Source: an uncultured Phascolarctobacterium sp.
GTDB taxonomy: Bacteria; Bacillota; Negativicutes; Acidaminococcales; Acidaminococcaceae
Length of the DNA: 14,292 nucleotides
Assembly: GCA_945949475.1 (NCBI GenBank)
Contig: CAMFET010000008.1
Span: 1 to 14,292 of the forward strand
Direction: 5' to 3'
Below are positions 1 to 7,905 of the stretch, one piece after another; the stretch's first letter is position 1, and each line of letters begins with the position of its first letter. The translations under genes were made by a program, and so were the position numbers. The notes beneath the pieces were generated by a model. That model was not told the DNA's origin, searched no databases, and saw nothing but the letters and a program-made list of their open reading frames with translations.

Positions 1-52
1 CCAAAGCTACGATAGCAGCCAAACCTAAACATGCTAACTTATTTACTTTCAT
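1..52 (-). CDS. N-terminus of an exported protein, cut by the window edge
   Basis: Only the first 17 codons are present; the rest lies left of position 1. The start ATG is at 52-50, with a strong GGAGG-type ribosome binding site at 63-69. The peptide begins MKVNKLACLGLAAIVAL: a short basic N-region (K2, K5) followed by a hydrophobic alanine/leucine-rich core. That is the start of a Sec signal peptide, so the product is probably secreted or periplasmic. The Cys at residue 8 sits too early and in the wrong context (KLAC) for a lipobox, so I do not call it a lipoprotein. The mature domain is not visible and no function can be given. Confidence 0.7.
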   Translation of the reverse strand, partial: MKVNKLACLGLAAIVAL

Positions 53-95
53 TTCTTATTTTCCTCCTTCAACCATCTTTGTGGTTTCTGAGGAT

Positions 96-104
96 AGTAT
101 AACA
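96..104 (-). promoter_or_regulatory. Extended -10 promoter for the left-edge exported protein gene
   Basis: On the minus strand the sequence reads TGTTATACT: a TATACT -10 box (96-101) with a TG one base upstream (103-104). No good -35 lies 16-18 bases further up, as expected for an extended -10 promoter. Predicted transcription would begin near 89, giving a leader of about 37 bases to the start codon at 52. Confidence 0.5.
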
Positions 105-216
105 AGCTATTGTTAAGAGAATATTATGGCTGTGTAAAAGGGAAGTAAAATAATCATCAGCAAGGCATTTTTTATTGCTACACTCAAAAACTTGCCCTAC
201 GTACCCCAAATTGCCC

Positions 217-244
217 TTTACTAACACCAAAAAAGTACTATAAT
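217..244 (+). promoter_or_regulatory. Promoter for the acyl-CoA thioesterase gene
   Basis: TTTACT (217-222, four of six matches to TTGACA) and a perfect TATAAT (239-244) are separated by 16 bases. Transcription would begin near 251, leaving a leader of about 105 bases before the ATG at 357. That leader contains the palindrome at 288-299. Confidence 0.55.
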
Positions 245-287
245 AATATTATCCAGCGTTTTTTGGCGCTGTCCCCTCATTACATTG

Positions 288-299
288 CAATTATAATTG
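288..299. promoter_or_regulatory. 12-base palindrome CAATTATAATTG in the thioesterase leader
   Basis: CAATTATAATTG is a perfect palindrome about 40 bases downstream of the predicted transcription start and 58 bases before the thioesterase ATG. It could be an operator, but AT-rich palindromes of this length also arise by chance in such DNA. Confidence 0.25.
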
Positions 300-356
300 T
301 TCTTTATCTTGCAAAACCGCTTCTTTATCCCCCACACATTATCTAGGAGGCATATT

Positions 357-830
357 ATGCAACAAAAATCAACTACCGACAGCAAAATTGTTATCAGTGA
401 GGTTATGATGCCCCATCAAGCCAACGTAGCTGGTAATATTCACGGTGGCGAAATCATCAAAATCATGGACTCCTGTGCCTATGCCACCGCTCGCCGCTTT
501 TCGCGCACTAATGTAGTTACCGCCCGCATCGACGAGGTGCAATTCCACCTGCCTATTTTCATCGGTGATTTATTAATTTGCACGGGACAAGTCATCTATG
601 TAGGCAAAAGCTCCATGGAGGTTTCGGTAACTGTGGATGTAGAAGACTTGGAAACAGAAGGGCAAAAGCGAGCCCTGACCGCCTACTTCACCATGATCGC
701 ACTCGATAAAAAGGGCCGTCCTACCACGGTGCCCCGCCTGCTTTGCGAAAGCGAGGAGGATAAACGAGCCTTCGCCGAAGGTGAACGCCGTTACCGCCTG
801 CGCAAGCAAATCAAGCAGGTAGAGCAATAA
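357..830 (+). CDS. Hotdog-fold acyl-CoA thioesterase (YkhA/YciA/BACH type)
   Basis: A 157-residue cytoplasmic enzyme that would hydrolyse acyl-CoA to free acid and CoA. It matches the YkhA/YciA/BACH hotdog family in length and in its early signature: N23 in PHQANVAGN, H29-G30-G31, then D38 in the helix (KIMDSCAYA), followed by TARIDEVQFHLPIFIGD and the beta strand around GKSSMEVSV. The Asn and Asp are the residues expected to act in catalysis in this family. I chose the ATG at 357 because AGGAGG sits six bases upstream (345-350); an upstream TTG at 297 in the same frame has no such site. The gene is monocistronic, with its own promoter and terminator, and converges on sbcC. Chain-length preference cannot be read from the sequence. 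Confidence 0.88.
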   Translation: MQQKSTTDSKIVISEVMMPHQANVAGNIHGGEIIKIMDSCAYATARRFSRTNVVTARIDEVQFHLPIFIGDLLICTGQVIYVGKSSMEVSVTVDVEDLETEGQKRALTAYFTMIALDKKGRPTTVPRLLCESEEDKRAFAEGERRYRLRKQIKQVEQ

Positions 831-835
831 AAATA

Positions 836-880
836 AGCACTATACTAACGCAGCAGCGAAAGTATAGTGCTCTTTTTTTC
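836..880 (+). terminator. Factor-independent terminator after the thioesterase, probably bidirectional
   Basis: A perfect 11-bp stem (AGCACTATACT at 836-846 with AGTATAGTGCT at 861-871) closes a 14-base loop and is followed by a run of seven T. The flank read on the minus strand (TATTTTTATT) is also T-rich, so the hairpin probably serves the convergent sbcC transcript too. Confidence 0.88.
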
Positions 881-919
881 TAGACTCTTTTAAGCTTGAA
901 CAGAGCCAGTCAGTTTACG

Positions 920-3900
920 TTAGCAATCCAGCTGAAAGCTAACCTTGGTGCCAGCGCGCGTTTGCTTATCGCGCTCCACCACAATTTGGTTCTTAATGGC
1001 TTCCTCCAACACAGGATTGTGCGAAATTATGCCAATCTGACGCGAGCCACCTGATAATTCCAAAAGCAATCGCTTCGTTTTCTCCAGCTCCTCCTTGCCC
1101 AAGGTACCAAAGCCTTCATCTATGAAGAGACTTTCGATGCGGCTAGCCTTTTTACTACAGCTTTGCACGATATCCGAAAGCCCTAGAGCTAGCGATAGCG
1201 AAATCTCAAACTTTTCACCACCGGAATTGGCGCCGCTTTCGCGATGGCTTTGGTTTATGCAGTCGTAGACAGTAAAGCCCAAGCCCTTATTGCGCTTGCT
1301 TTGGCCCTCTTCAATCGGCCTCAGCTCGTACTGTCCACTGCACAAAACGCCCAGCCGATCATTCGCCTTATCCAGCATGGCACAGAACAAATCCTCCAGC
1401 ACATAGCGGTTAAAGGTAATCGCGCCATTAGCAGCCTCGGCCAAAGGCTCAATTACCCTGTGCACCTTAAGCTTCTTTTTTCTATTTGCATAGCAGGCGC
1501 TAACCTTTTCCAGCGTTTGCTTAGTAAAATCCCTATCCGTTTGCAGTGTTTCCTTGCGCTCCTTGCTGCTTTTTAGAGCAGCATTAATCGCGTCTATCTC
1601 AGTGACGAGGGCGGTGGTATCAAGGCGTTGCTTGCCCTGCAATTCTTGCTTAAGGCTGGCGATAGTGTGTAAATACGATGCCTCTTCGCTTCTAAAACGC
1701 TCCACACTCTCACGCGTTTTTTTCGTCGCCATAGATACATTCTTGCTAGTCAGCTTCTGTTGATTTCTATCCTTGCAAGCTTCATGCATGTTATGGAAAT
1801 CGGCCTCGCTTGCAGCACAGCCTGCTAATGCAGCCTCATAATTTGCGCAGCAGGCTTGTACCTTCCCCACCAAAAGCTCCTGACTATGCTTCGCCTGCTC
1901 CAGCTTGCCCTTATCACTGGCAATCTTATTGACGCAATTATTATAGGCAGCCTGTGCTTCATTAATAGCACGCTGCAATGCATCCTTCTGCGCTTTGGCT
2001 GCATGCAGCTCGGTGCTCGCCTGCTCAAATGTGAGCGGGCAGCCAGCCAACATCCCCTGCACCTTGGATACTTCTATCTTTTGCTTAGCAAGCTCCTGCG
2101 TAGCCTGCTCCTGCAGTACTAGACTTCCATCCCAAGCCTGCTTTTGCTGGGGCAGGTTTTGCTTTAGCTGCTGCAATTGCTCTTGCAGGGAGCTTTGCAG
2201 CTCTGCCTTAGCTTGTGCAGCAGCAAAATCCTGCTGCAATGCATCCTTCTGCGCTTGCTTTTCTTTAACGGCTAAGCCCAAAGGATTAGCTGGATTATCC
2301 ACTTCACACAACTCGTCCCACTCTACCGCAGCATCTAAAAGTTCATGTGCTGTAAGCAGTGTATTACCCAGCATCGCTTCATAGGTTGCTTTGCTAGCAG
2401 AGCAACTTTTTTGTGCCTTAACATACGCCTCCATCGCCTGCTTATAAGCTTTATCCGCCTCTGCCACAGCCTTTTTTTCGGGGGAGGCTGCACATTTTTC
2501 CCATTGCTCAAGGTCTTTTACCTGATGCATGGTGTGGCATACGGGGCATTCTACCTCGGTGAGCTGGTCTTTAAGCACCTGCTCCCGCACCTTATTAGCA
2601 ATGCTACCACTTTGGAACCGTTGCTCCGCCAGATAATATTCCTCCTGAGCGCGGTCAAAAGCCCTTAGGCATGTGTCTTTACGCTCCTCCGCCTGCCGTT
2701 CAAGCTGCTGCTTGGCATTGTAAGCTACTAGCTGGCTATTGACATCGCGCACTGTTTGCTGTAGCTTTTGCAGACCGGCCAGCTTTTGTTCTGCTTCCTT
2801 CAGCTGTGCTTCCAGCTCGGCCTTTTGCGCAGCCGCATTACCTATAGCTGCCAAATCCCTTTCGCAGGCCTCCTTAGCGGCCAGCGCTTCTTCGTAAAGC
2901 TTGGCTTTAGTAGCAACCTGTGCTTCAGCTTCAGTTAAATTCTGGGTCAAAAGCGTCAAATGCTCCTGCGCCCTTTGCAGCACAGGATAGAGCCTCAACG
3001 CCTCCTCCAGTCTCTGGATATTGCCTTCTAATATGCTTATTTGTGGCATATGCTCAGCTTCCAGCTGCTCCTTGGCTTTCGCCAAGCTTACCTCGCGCAG
3101 CTTATTTTGGGCAATAAACTCGTTTAAATGCTGCACCATGCTCTCGTTGTCCTTAAGCTCTTGAGAAGCAGTCATATAAGCTTCATATTGGGGCAAAATT
3201 TCCTGCAGCTTTAGCAATTTATCTAATACGCTTTCCCAATGCTTAATATCAAATTTGCGTCTTAACAAATCCAGATTGCTCTCTGCCTCGGTCAGCTGCT
3301 TGCCCTGCTTATCGAATAAATTATTCTGCTCATCAGCTGCACCCTTTTGCGCATTAAGCTCGCTCACCCTGCGCTCATCTTGGCTAATCTCGGCCTGCAA
3401 AGCACTAATAGCCTGCACCCTAGCCTCAAGATTAGTCTTCAAAGCCAACAAAAGCTCGTCATCCACCACCTCGTACTGCTGCTTTTCAGCATCGCTAATC
3501 GTGGGACGGTCGCGCAGAATTTGCAAATGCTGTGCAATTTCTTCATCAATCTTACTCAAAGTACGCTTGAGATAATTATTCATTTCCTTCAAGCGCAACT
3601 GAAAATCCACATAGTCCTCATTATCAACGAGCTTAGTCAAAATCGCCTCGCGCTCTTGAGCATTAGCATTGAGGAATTTTGCAAATTCGCCCTGCGCCAA
3701 AATCACAACCTGGCTAAACTGCTCTGCCGTCAAGCCCAGCATGGCAATAACCGCATTCGATACCTTGTCCTCAAAGGTGCCCGCAAAGGTGCCGGCAGTA
3801 GCCTTTTTGGTATCGCTGGCCAGCACCACACCTTCACAGGTAAGCTCCATTTCGTAGGTAAAGCCCTTGGTTTTACCATTTTCGCCCCATTTGATGTGCC

Positions 3901-4213
3901 GTTTTACCTCGTAGGCCTTGCCGTCATGCTCAAACTCCAGCTCCACCAGCATGGGAGCACGATAAACAATCTGACCAGCTTCGTCCTGCTCCTTAGCAAA
4001 ATCGCTATGGTAGTCCTCCACCTTGCCGGCACAGCGGTCCTTGCCACTGCCCCTGCCATATAAGGCAAAGGTGATGCCATCGAAAATCGCCGTTTTGCCC
4101 ACGCCGCTGCCACCAAAAAGCAGGATCAGCTGATTGCCAAACTGTGCAAAATCAATTTCTGTGCTGTCTTTAAAGGACAAAAATGCCGCCAGCCTTAGCT
4201 TTGCAAACCTCAT
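920..4213 (-). CDS. sbcC: SbcC, ATPase subunit of the SbcCD (Rad50-Mre11 type) exonuclease
   Basis: A 1097-residue SMC-like ATPase that pairs with SbcD to cut hairpins and process DNA ends. Order of parts: Walker A GGSGVGKT (34-41), Q-loop with Q174 in VILAQGEF, a long Glu/Gln/Ala-rich coiled coil from about 185, a zinc hook C556-P-V-C559 almost exactly mid-protein, a returning coiled coil to about 930, then the ABC signature SGGEKF (997-1002), Walker B LFIDEG (D1032, E1033) and the H-loop His1065. All motifs are intact. The length is slightly above the usual 1000-1050. The ATG at 4213 overlaps the sbcD stop (ATGA), and GGAGG lies seven bases upstream inside sbcD, so the two are translationally coupled. 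Confidence 0.97.
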   Translation of the reverse strand: MRFAKLRLAAFLSFKDSTEIDFAQFGNQLILLFGGSGVGKTAIFDGITFALYGRGSGKDRCAGKVEDYHSDFAKEQDEAGQIVYRAPMLVELEFEHDGKAYEVKRHIKWGENGKTKGFTYEMELTCEGVVLASDTKKATAGTFAGTFEDKVSNAVIAMLGLTAEQFSQVVILAQGEFAKFLNANAQEREAILTKLVDNEDYVDFQLRLKEMNNYLKRTLSKIDEEIAQHLQILRDRPTISDAEKQQYEVVDDELLLALKTNLEARVQAISALQAEISQDERRVSELNAQKGAADEQNNLFDKQGKQLTEAESNLDLLRRKFDIKHWESVLDKLLKLQEILPQYEAYMTASQELKDNESMVQHLNEFIAQNKLREVSLAKAKEQLEAEHMPQISILEGNIQRLEEALRLYPVLQRAQEHLTLLTQNLTEAEAQVATKAKLYEEALAAKEACERDLAAIGNAAAQKAELEAQLKEAEQKLAGLQKLQQTVRDVNSQLVAYNAKQQLERQAEERKDTCLRAFDRAQEEYYLAEQRFQSGSIANKVREQVLKDQLTEVECPVCHTMHQVKDLEQWEKCAASPEKKAVAEADKAYKQAMEAYVKAQKSCSASKATYEAMLGNTLLTAHELLDAAVEWDELCEVDNPANPLGLAVKEKQAQKDALQQDFAAAQAKAELQSSLQEQLQQLKQNLPQQKQAWDGSLVLQEQATQELAKQKIEVSKVQGMLAGCPLTFEQASTELHAAKAQKDALQRAINEAQAAYNNCVNKIASDKGKLEQAKHSQELLVGKVQACCANYEAALAGCAASEADFHNMHEACKDRNQQKLTSKNVSMATKKTRESVERFRSEEASYLHTIASLKQELQGKQRLDTTALVTEIDAINAALKSSKERKETLQTDRDFTKQTLEKVSACYANRKKKLKVHRVIEPLAEAANGAITFNRYVLEDLFCAMLDKANDRLGVLCSGQYELRPIEEGQSKRNKGLGFTVYDCINQSHRESGANSGGEKFEISLSLALGLSDIVQSCSKKASRIESLFIDEGFGTLGKEELEKTKRLLLELSGGSRQIGIISHNPVLEEAIKNQIVVERDKQTRAGTKVSFQLDC

Positions 4214-5475
4214 GCTTCATCCTCCAATTCGTCCTCCAGCGCCTTAATAAGCTTGGCAAAGGCCTCCTGCTTATAATCGTTTTGTTCATTTAAAGTGCCC
4301 ATATTAGCAATATAGCCGTCATTTTGCTGCTGCTCTATTAGCTTAGCCACGACCAATTGGGCCGCTTTATCCAGCTGCTGCTTATTCCTATCCTGGTAAA
4401 AATGCGCAAAATTTTGCTCCAGCGTGCGCCCACCACTGCCCCTTGCATTGGTAATTGCATAGCTGCTAGCACCCTCGCGCACAATTTCAGTATCTAGCAA
4501 ATTATTAGTGCCATATACAGCATAAAGCTGCTCCTGAGCCCTACCCACTAGCGAGCTGCTTTTGATGCGCACTTTAAAATAATATTTATCCTTATCCGGC
4601 AGCTGCTTACCCAACTCCAGCAGCTCCTCCAAGGTACCAGCACGAGCGCCCTTGGGCAGCACCATAACGCGATGAAGCATTTCTAGCGGCTTTTCAGTAA
4701 TCTTAATAGCATTTTTGGCAGTTATTTCCACCAAGAGATAGCCCTTCCAGCGTCCTTCTTCAGAAAAATCATACTGCAGCGGCGCACCTGCATAACGCAC
4801 CGTGTCGCGTCCCACTGCCTGCATACCGTGAATATGCCCCAAGGCAACGTAATCAAAAGCAGCAAAGGCAGTGTAATCCACTTGTCCGCTATAACCAATA
4901 TCCACCTCGTGGTCATTCAAAATGCGCTCCGTAGCACCGGCCAACACGTTTTGGTGGGCCACAATAATATTCACAGCCTCCTTATCCAAGGGCTGAACCG
5001 CCAGCAGCTCGCGCACTGCGCTATCATAATTCGTAATATCATCACGCCCCAGCACCCTGCGCACATTGAGGGGCTCCACATAGGGCAACAGCCAAAATAC
5101 TACCTTGCCATCAGCTAAGGGCAGTGTTATATGCAGTAATTCGCGGCTAATTTCATTGGCAAAATAAATATGCTGCTTTTTTAAAATATCGCTATTGGCC
5201 GATAGTCTATCTGCTTGGTCATGATTTCCCGGCACAATAAAGACGGTGATACCTAGGTTATTAAGCCGAGTGAGGAAATCACCAAAAAGGTTGATCGCCT
5301 TAATCGGCTGGATTTTATCATCATAAATATCCCCAGCCATCACTACCACATCAACCTGCTCTGCAACTATATCCTCTAGAAATCGCTCTATCCAAAAGGG
5401 TTGATCTGCATCGGCAAAGTTCACCTTTTTTAAATCCTTGCCAAAATGCGTATCCGCAATATGCGCAATCTTCAT
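4210..5475 (-). CDS. sbcD: SbcD, nuclease subunit of SbcCD
   Basis: A 421-residue metallophosphoesterase nuclease of the Mre11/SbcD family. The di-metal site is complete: D8 and H10 (ADTHFG), D49 (AGDIYDD), N84-H85-D86 (PGNHD), H174 (VAHQN), and H214 and H216 (LGHIH). The region after about residue 260 is the capping and SbcC-binding part. The start at 5475 has GGAG at 5481-5484 with good spacing; a second AGGAG lies further up at 5491-5495. It lies 75 bases downstream of the M24 peptidase gene with no terminator between them, so the three may be co-transcribed, although an AT-rich gap could hide a weak promoter. Confidence 0.96.
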   Translation of the reverse strand: MKIAHIADTHFGKDLKKVNFADADQPFWIERFLEDIVAEQVDVVVMAGDIYDDKIQPIKAINLFGDFLTRLNNLGITVFIVPGNHDQADRLSANSDILKKQHIYFANEISRELLHITLPLADGKVVFWLLPYVEPLNVRRVLGRDDITNYDSAVRELLAVQPLDKEAVNIIVAHQNVLAGATERILNDHEVDIGYSGQVDYTAFAAFDYVALGHIHGMQAVGRDTVRYAGAPLQYDFSEEGRWKGYLLVEITAKNAIKITEKPLEMLHRVMVLPKGARAGTLEELLELGKQLPDKDKYYFKVRIKSSSLVGRAQEQLYAVYGTNNLLDTEIVREGASSYAITNARGSGGRTLEQNFAHFYQDRNKQQLDKAAQLVVAKLIEQQQNDGYIANMGTLNEQNDYKQEAFAKLIKALEDELEDEA

Positions 5476-5550
5476 AATTACTCCACTAGCCTCCTAGCTT
5501 AATGCATGCTTAGATTTTGTAGCCGTGAATATATATCGAATAATTTCTTA

Positions 5551-6798
5551 TCATTTAATCCCGCTGCCAGGCTCCACGATTCTTAGGCCATGGCTACGCC
5601 CCGTAAGGGAACGAGCACCGCGCTCGGTGATGACATAGGTGTTTTCCGTGCCCACCATGCCAAGGCCCGGCAGAGCAATTTTAGGCTCAACGGCAAAGGT
5701 CATGCCCGGCTCAAGCTGCTGCTTAAAGCCCTTGGCGATAGCCGGAGCTTCGTCCATCACTAGGCCAATGCTGTGGCCTAAGAACTTGCCGCCGTTCATA
5801 AAGCTGTCGCCATACACATTATTAAAACGTGCCATAGTGCGCAAATATAAGCTTTCAATAGCTACACCAGGGGCCATCATCGCTACAACCTCCTGCTCTA
5901 GCTCTAAGCAGCGCTCCTGAGCTGCCAAAATCTTAGCGCCCTGCTCATCCTTATTAATATCTCCATAGTAATAAACCACAGTTTTATCAGTGTGATAGCC
6001 ATCAAAGCCACAGGGAATATCTAAATATACCAAACGGCCAGGCTTAAGCTTGCGAAAAGCATTACCAATGGACTGCACAGCGATGCAGGTGCCGTTAGTG
6101 CCCCCGGGGCCATCAAAGGCTGTGCGTACGAGGCCACTTTTGCCAAAGGCAGCAATACCAATGACCTCTTCACCCATGGGCAAATTAAAGCGAGCAATAC
6201 CATGCGAGCCACGCGCCACCATCTCACCGTATAAGTTGATAGCCAGCTGTGCTTCGCTAATGCCACCCTTAATCATGGTTGGCGCAATCACGTCCAGCAC
6301 AGTCTCATGAATAGCGCCGCTAGTAGCCATCATTTCCAGCTCGTATTTGCTTTTAACCATCCGCAAATCCTGTAAAACAGCATCAATCCCAACGATTTCT
6401 TCAAAAGCAAAATACTTATGCAGCATCCGCTCCCAATCCACAGATGCACGCTTGATTTCCATATACATGATGCGTGGCGACTGCCCATAAAAGGCTGCCG
6501 CTTCCCTAAAGCTATGCATCGGGCGGATATCGTCAAAATGCGATTCCTTGCAGGCTCTATCATAGCTGCGGCGCACCCACAAAATCGCATCCTGTGGTCT
6601 AATTATCAGTACACCCTCCTGCATAGTGCCAGTAAAATAATACATCGCTACCTTATGGTTTATGGCAACCATTTCCCAGCCCGGATAGCGCTCCTCCATC
6701 TTCTTACGAAAACGCTCCAATCGCTCCTCCAGCTCACTAGCAGGAACAGGTCTAATATCATCAGTAAAAACTGTTTCTTTTTCTAAAATAGCCATCAT
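5551..6798 (-). CDS. M24 family metallopeptidase (Xaa-Pro aminopeptidase/creatinase-like)
   Basis: A 415-residue cytoplasmic protein with an N-terminal creatinase-like domain (about 1-165) and a pita-bread catalytic domain. The five metal ligands are present in the right order and spacing: D260 and D271 (ten residues between, in LDIPCGFDGYHTD), H342 (LGHSIG), E371 (FAVEPK) and E385 (GTENTYV). This supports a di-metal aminopeptidase/prolidase-type hydrolase; the exact substrate is not determined by these motifs. Two start codons are adjacent: ATG at 6798 lies only four bases from AAGGGGAG (6803-6810), while ATG at 6795 lies seven bases away and may be the one used. It has its own promoter upstream. 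Confidence 0.9.
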   Translation of the reverse strand: MMAILEKETVFTDDIRPVPASELEERLERFRKKMEERYPGWEMVAINHKVAMYYFTGTMQEGVLIIRPQDAILWVRRSYDRACKESHFDDIRPMHSFREAAAFYGQSPRIMYMEIKRASVDWERMLHKYFAFEEIVGIDAVLQDLRMVKSKYELEMMATSGAIHETVLDVIAPTMIKGGISEAQLAINLYGEMVARGSHGIARFNLPMGEEVIGIAAFGKSGLVRTAFDGPGGTNGTCIAVQSIGNAFRKLKPGRLVYLDIPCGFDGYHTDKTVVYYYGDINKDEQGAKILAAQERCLELEQEVVAMMAPGVAIESLYLRTMARFNNVYGDSFMNGGKFLGHSIGLVMDEAPAIAKGFKQQLEPGMTFAVEPKIALPGLGMVGTENTYVITERGARSLTGRSHGLRIVEPGSGIK

Positions 6799-6828
6799 TA
6801 GTCTCCCCTTTAGTTTATTCTACATAAT

Positions 6829-6857
6829 ATTATAACAGAAAATCCCCCTAATTCCAA
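6829..6857 (-). promoter_or_regulatory. Promoter for the M24 peptidase gene
   Basis: On the minus strand: TTGGAA (6852-6857, four of six), a 17-base spacer, then TATAAT (6829-6834) with an upstream TG giving TGTTATAAT. The predicted start near 6822 leaves a leader of about 25 bases that contains the ribosome binding site. This is one of the best promoters in the window. Confidence 0.7.
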
Positions 6858-6867
6858 AAATGAAGCT

Positions 6868-6900
6868 ATACAAAAATGTATTATATTTATGTATTTGACA
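6868..6900. repeat. AT-rich repeat cluster upstream of the M24 promoter
   Basis: ATGTATT occurs twice, at 6876-6882 and 6889-6895 (13 bases apart). An inverted half site ATACA (6868-6872) faces the first copy across four bases. The cluster lies just upstream of the -35 box, where an activator might bind. It could also be ordinary AT-rich linker. Confidence 0.3.
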
Positions 6901-6905
6901 CAGGC

Positions 6906-6948
6906 AAAAAAAGAGCCCCCGACCTATCTTTGCCAAGGTCAGGAGCTC
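6906..6948 (-). terminator. Factor-independent terminator after the FMN reductase gene
   Basis: Read on the minus strand, the arm at 6948-6936 (GAGCTCCTGACCT) pairs over 13 positions with 6925-6913 (AGGTCGGGGGCTC), with two G-U wobbles. The loop is short and seven T follow (6912-6906). It ends the FMN reductase transcript 25 bases after the stop codon and insulates the M24 gene. Confidence 0.9.
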
Positions 6949-6972
6949 TTTAAGCTCACTAACATTTCAAGA

Positions 6973-7524
6973 TTATTCTAAAGCAGCAAGCAGCTCAGCA
7001 GCCTGTTTATTGATAGCGTCAACTACCTCTTGCTCTACCTCCCATGTACCGGTAGCAAAAGCGGCAGGGGGCAGAGCAAAGCCATAGCCAGCACCACTCA
7101 CTAGCTCCATACGCATAAAGGTTAGCATATCAACAAGGCGTTCGCGCACGCTAGCAGTTTTGTTTTTTCCGCCCACACCGCAAATAGTCACTTTTTTGCC
7201 AACCACCACGGTCATTCTTTCAGGGTCATTAGCCACTAATGGACGGCTCAGCCAATCCAAAAGGTTTTTTAACGCGCCGGGGATATTGTAATTGTATTCC
7301 GGCGAGAAAATCCACAAGGCATCTGCTTCCTTGATAGTATTTCTAACCTTAGCAACAGCCTCCGGTGCCGGGAATTCAATATCCTGATTCAAAAAGGGAA
7401 CGGCGTCAGCTTGGATATATTCAACCTTAGCCTTATCTTGTAAAGCTGCTTCAGCAAGCTTAGCCAAGCTCCTATTAAATGAATTTTTACGTAAAGAACC
7501 AACAATGAATACTATTTTCTTCAT
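6973..7524 (-). CDS. NADPH-dependent FMN reductase family flavoprotein
   Basis: A 183-residue flavodoxin-like oxidoreductase of the NADPH-dependent FMN reductase (azoreductase/chromate reductase-like) group. The FMN-phosphate loop GSLRKNSFN (9-17) and the hallmark SPEYNYNIPGALKN (74-87) are both present, and length is normal for the family. It would use NAD(P)H to reduce FMN or quinone/nitro-type acceptors in the cytoplasm; the true acceptor is unknown. I place the start at 7524: the preceding bases contain GAAGG seven bases upstream, and MKKIVFIVGS is the typical beginning. In-frame codons further upstream (to 7632) would run over the promoter and operator and are not conserved-looking. It is monocistronic with its own terminator. 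Confidence 0.9.
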   Translation of the reverse strand: MKKIVFIVGSLRKNSFNRSLAKLAEAALQDKAKVEYIQADAVPFLNQDIEFPAPEAVAKVRNTIKEADALWIFSPEYNYNIPGALKNLLDWLSRPLVANDPERMTVVVGKKVTICGVGGKNKTASVRERLVDMLTFMRMELVSGAGYGFALPPAAFATGTWEVEQEVVDAINKQAAELLAALE

Positions 7525-7567
7525 GCTCCAACCTTCTTTCCTGCATAAAAAGCGTAAACTAGAGCTT

Positions 7568-7587
7568 AATAAACCACTTAGTTTATT
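7568..7587. promoter_or_regulatory. Operator-like inverted repeat at the FMN reductase transcription start
   Basis: AATAAAC (7568-7574) and GTTTATT (7581-7587) form a perfect 7-bp inverted repeat around CACTTA. It begins two bases downstream of the -10 box and covers the predicted start site, a classical place for a repressor. Flavin reductase genes are often controlled by redox or drug-sensing repressors, so this would make sense, but the regulator is not in the window. Confidence 0.45.
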
Positions 7588-7589
7588 TA

Positions 7590-7618
7590 ATTTTACCAAA
7601 ACATCGTGCAAAAGTCCA
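7590..7618 (-). promoter_or_regulatory. Promoter for the FMN reductase gene
   Basis: On the minus strand: TGGACT (7613-7618, four of six), a 17-base spacer, and TAAAAT (7590-7595, five of six). The predicted start lies near 7583, inside the neighbouring palindrome, leaving a leader of about 59 bases. The -35 box abuts the YczE remnant. Confidence 0.55.
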
Positions 7619-7620
7619 TA

Positions 7621-7905
7621 AATTTTACGCAAGCAGCAGGAGTTGCTTGCCCAATGGCTTTATTGCATCCTCGGAAGCATCATTCTTGCATGGGGTGTCT
7701 TTTTATGTGTAAAAGCCAAAATATTTGTTGCCTCTGGCGAGGGTATCGTTATCGCCATTGCATTTGCAGTTAAAGCAAAATTCAGTACAGTAAAAAACAT
7801 CTTTGACATCACCTTGGTAATTATCAGCTCTATTATTTCCATCTGGGCATTTGGGGCACTGCAAGGCGTGGGAGTTGGCACCATAGCAGCCGCTATTTTG
7901 GCAAA
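7621..7905 (+). pseudogene. Remnant of a YczE/YitT-type (DUF6198-like) membrane protein, C-terminal half only
   Basis: The open frame encodes about 90 residues that read like the second half of a YczE-type multi-span membrane protein (usually about 215 residues). It has a helix LGSIILAWGVFLCVKA, the loop ASGEGIVIAIA, FSTVKNIFDITLVIISSII, and the closing GALQGVGVGTIAAAIL. The N-terminal half is missing: the frame is closed by a TAA just before 7621, where the FMN reductase -35 box begins, and no start codon with a ribosome binding site exists (TTG at 7643 has none). Past about 7900 the frame runs into the antisense of another gene and stops at 7948 with unrelated residues. I read this as a decayed fragment. 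Family assignment is from remembered pattern, not a search. Confidence 0.65.

Larger units (their letters stand above)
53..356. other. Intergenic region between divergent genes
   Basis: These 304 bases lie between the left-edge minus-strand gene and the plus-strand thioesterase. They hold a promoter for each direction and one 12-base palindrome. Otherwise the region is AT-rich, and I see no further open reading frame with a ribosome binding site and no RNA gene. A short inverted repeat CAGCG/CGCTG around 254-271 is too weak to call. Confidence 0.6.

Noticed and set aside
3347..4063. 238-codon plus-strand frame inside sbcC
   Set aside because: Antisense to the SbcC N-terminal ATPase and coiled-coil region, with no start signal; a shadow of the biased codon use of sbcC.
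920..6798. SbcCD with the M24 peptidase as a defence or novel nuclease system
   Set aside because: SbcC and SbcD have the standard housekeeping motifs and order; the M24 gene has its own promoter and no domain that ties it to DNA processing.
7660..7888. Continuation of the hydrolase-like frame on the minus strand past residue 45
   Set aside because: These residues are the antisense of the YczE-like helices and show no hydrolase features; only the first part is treated as a remnant.
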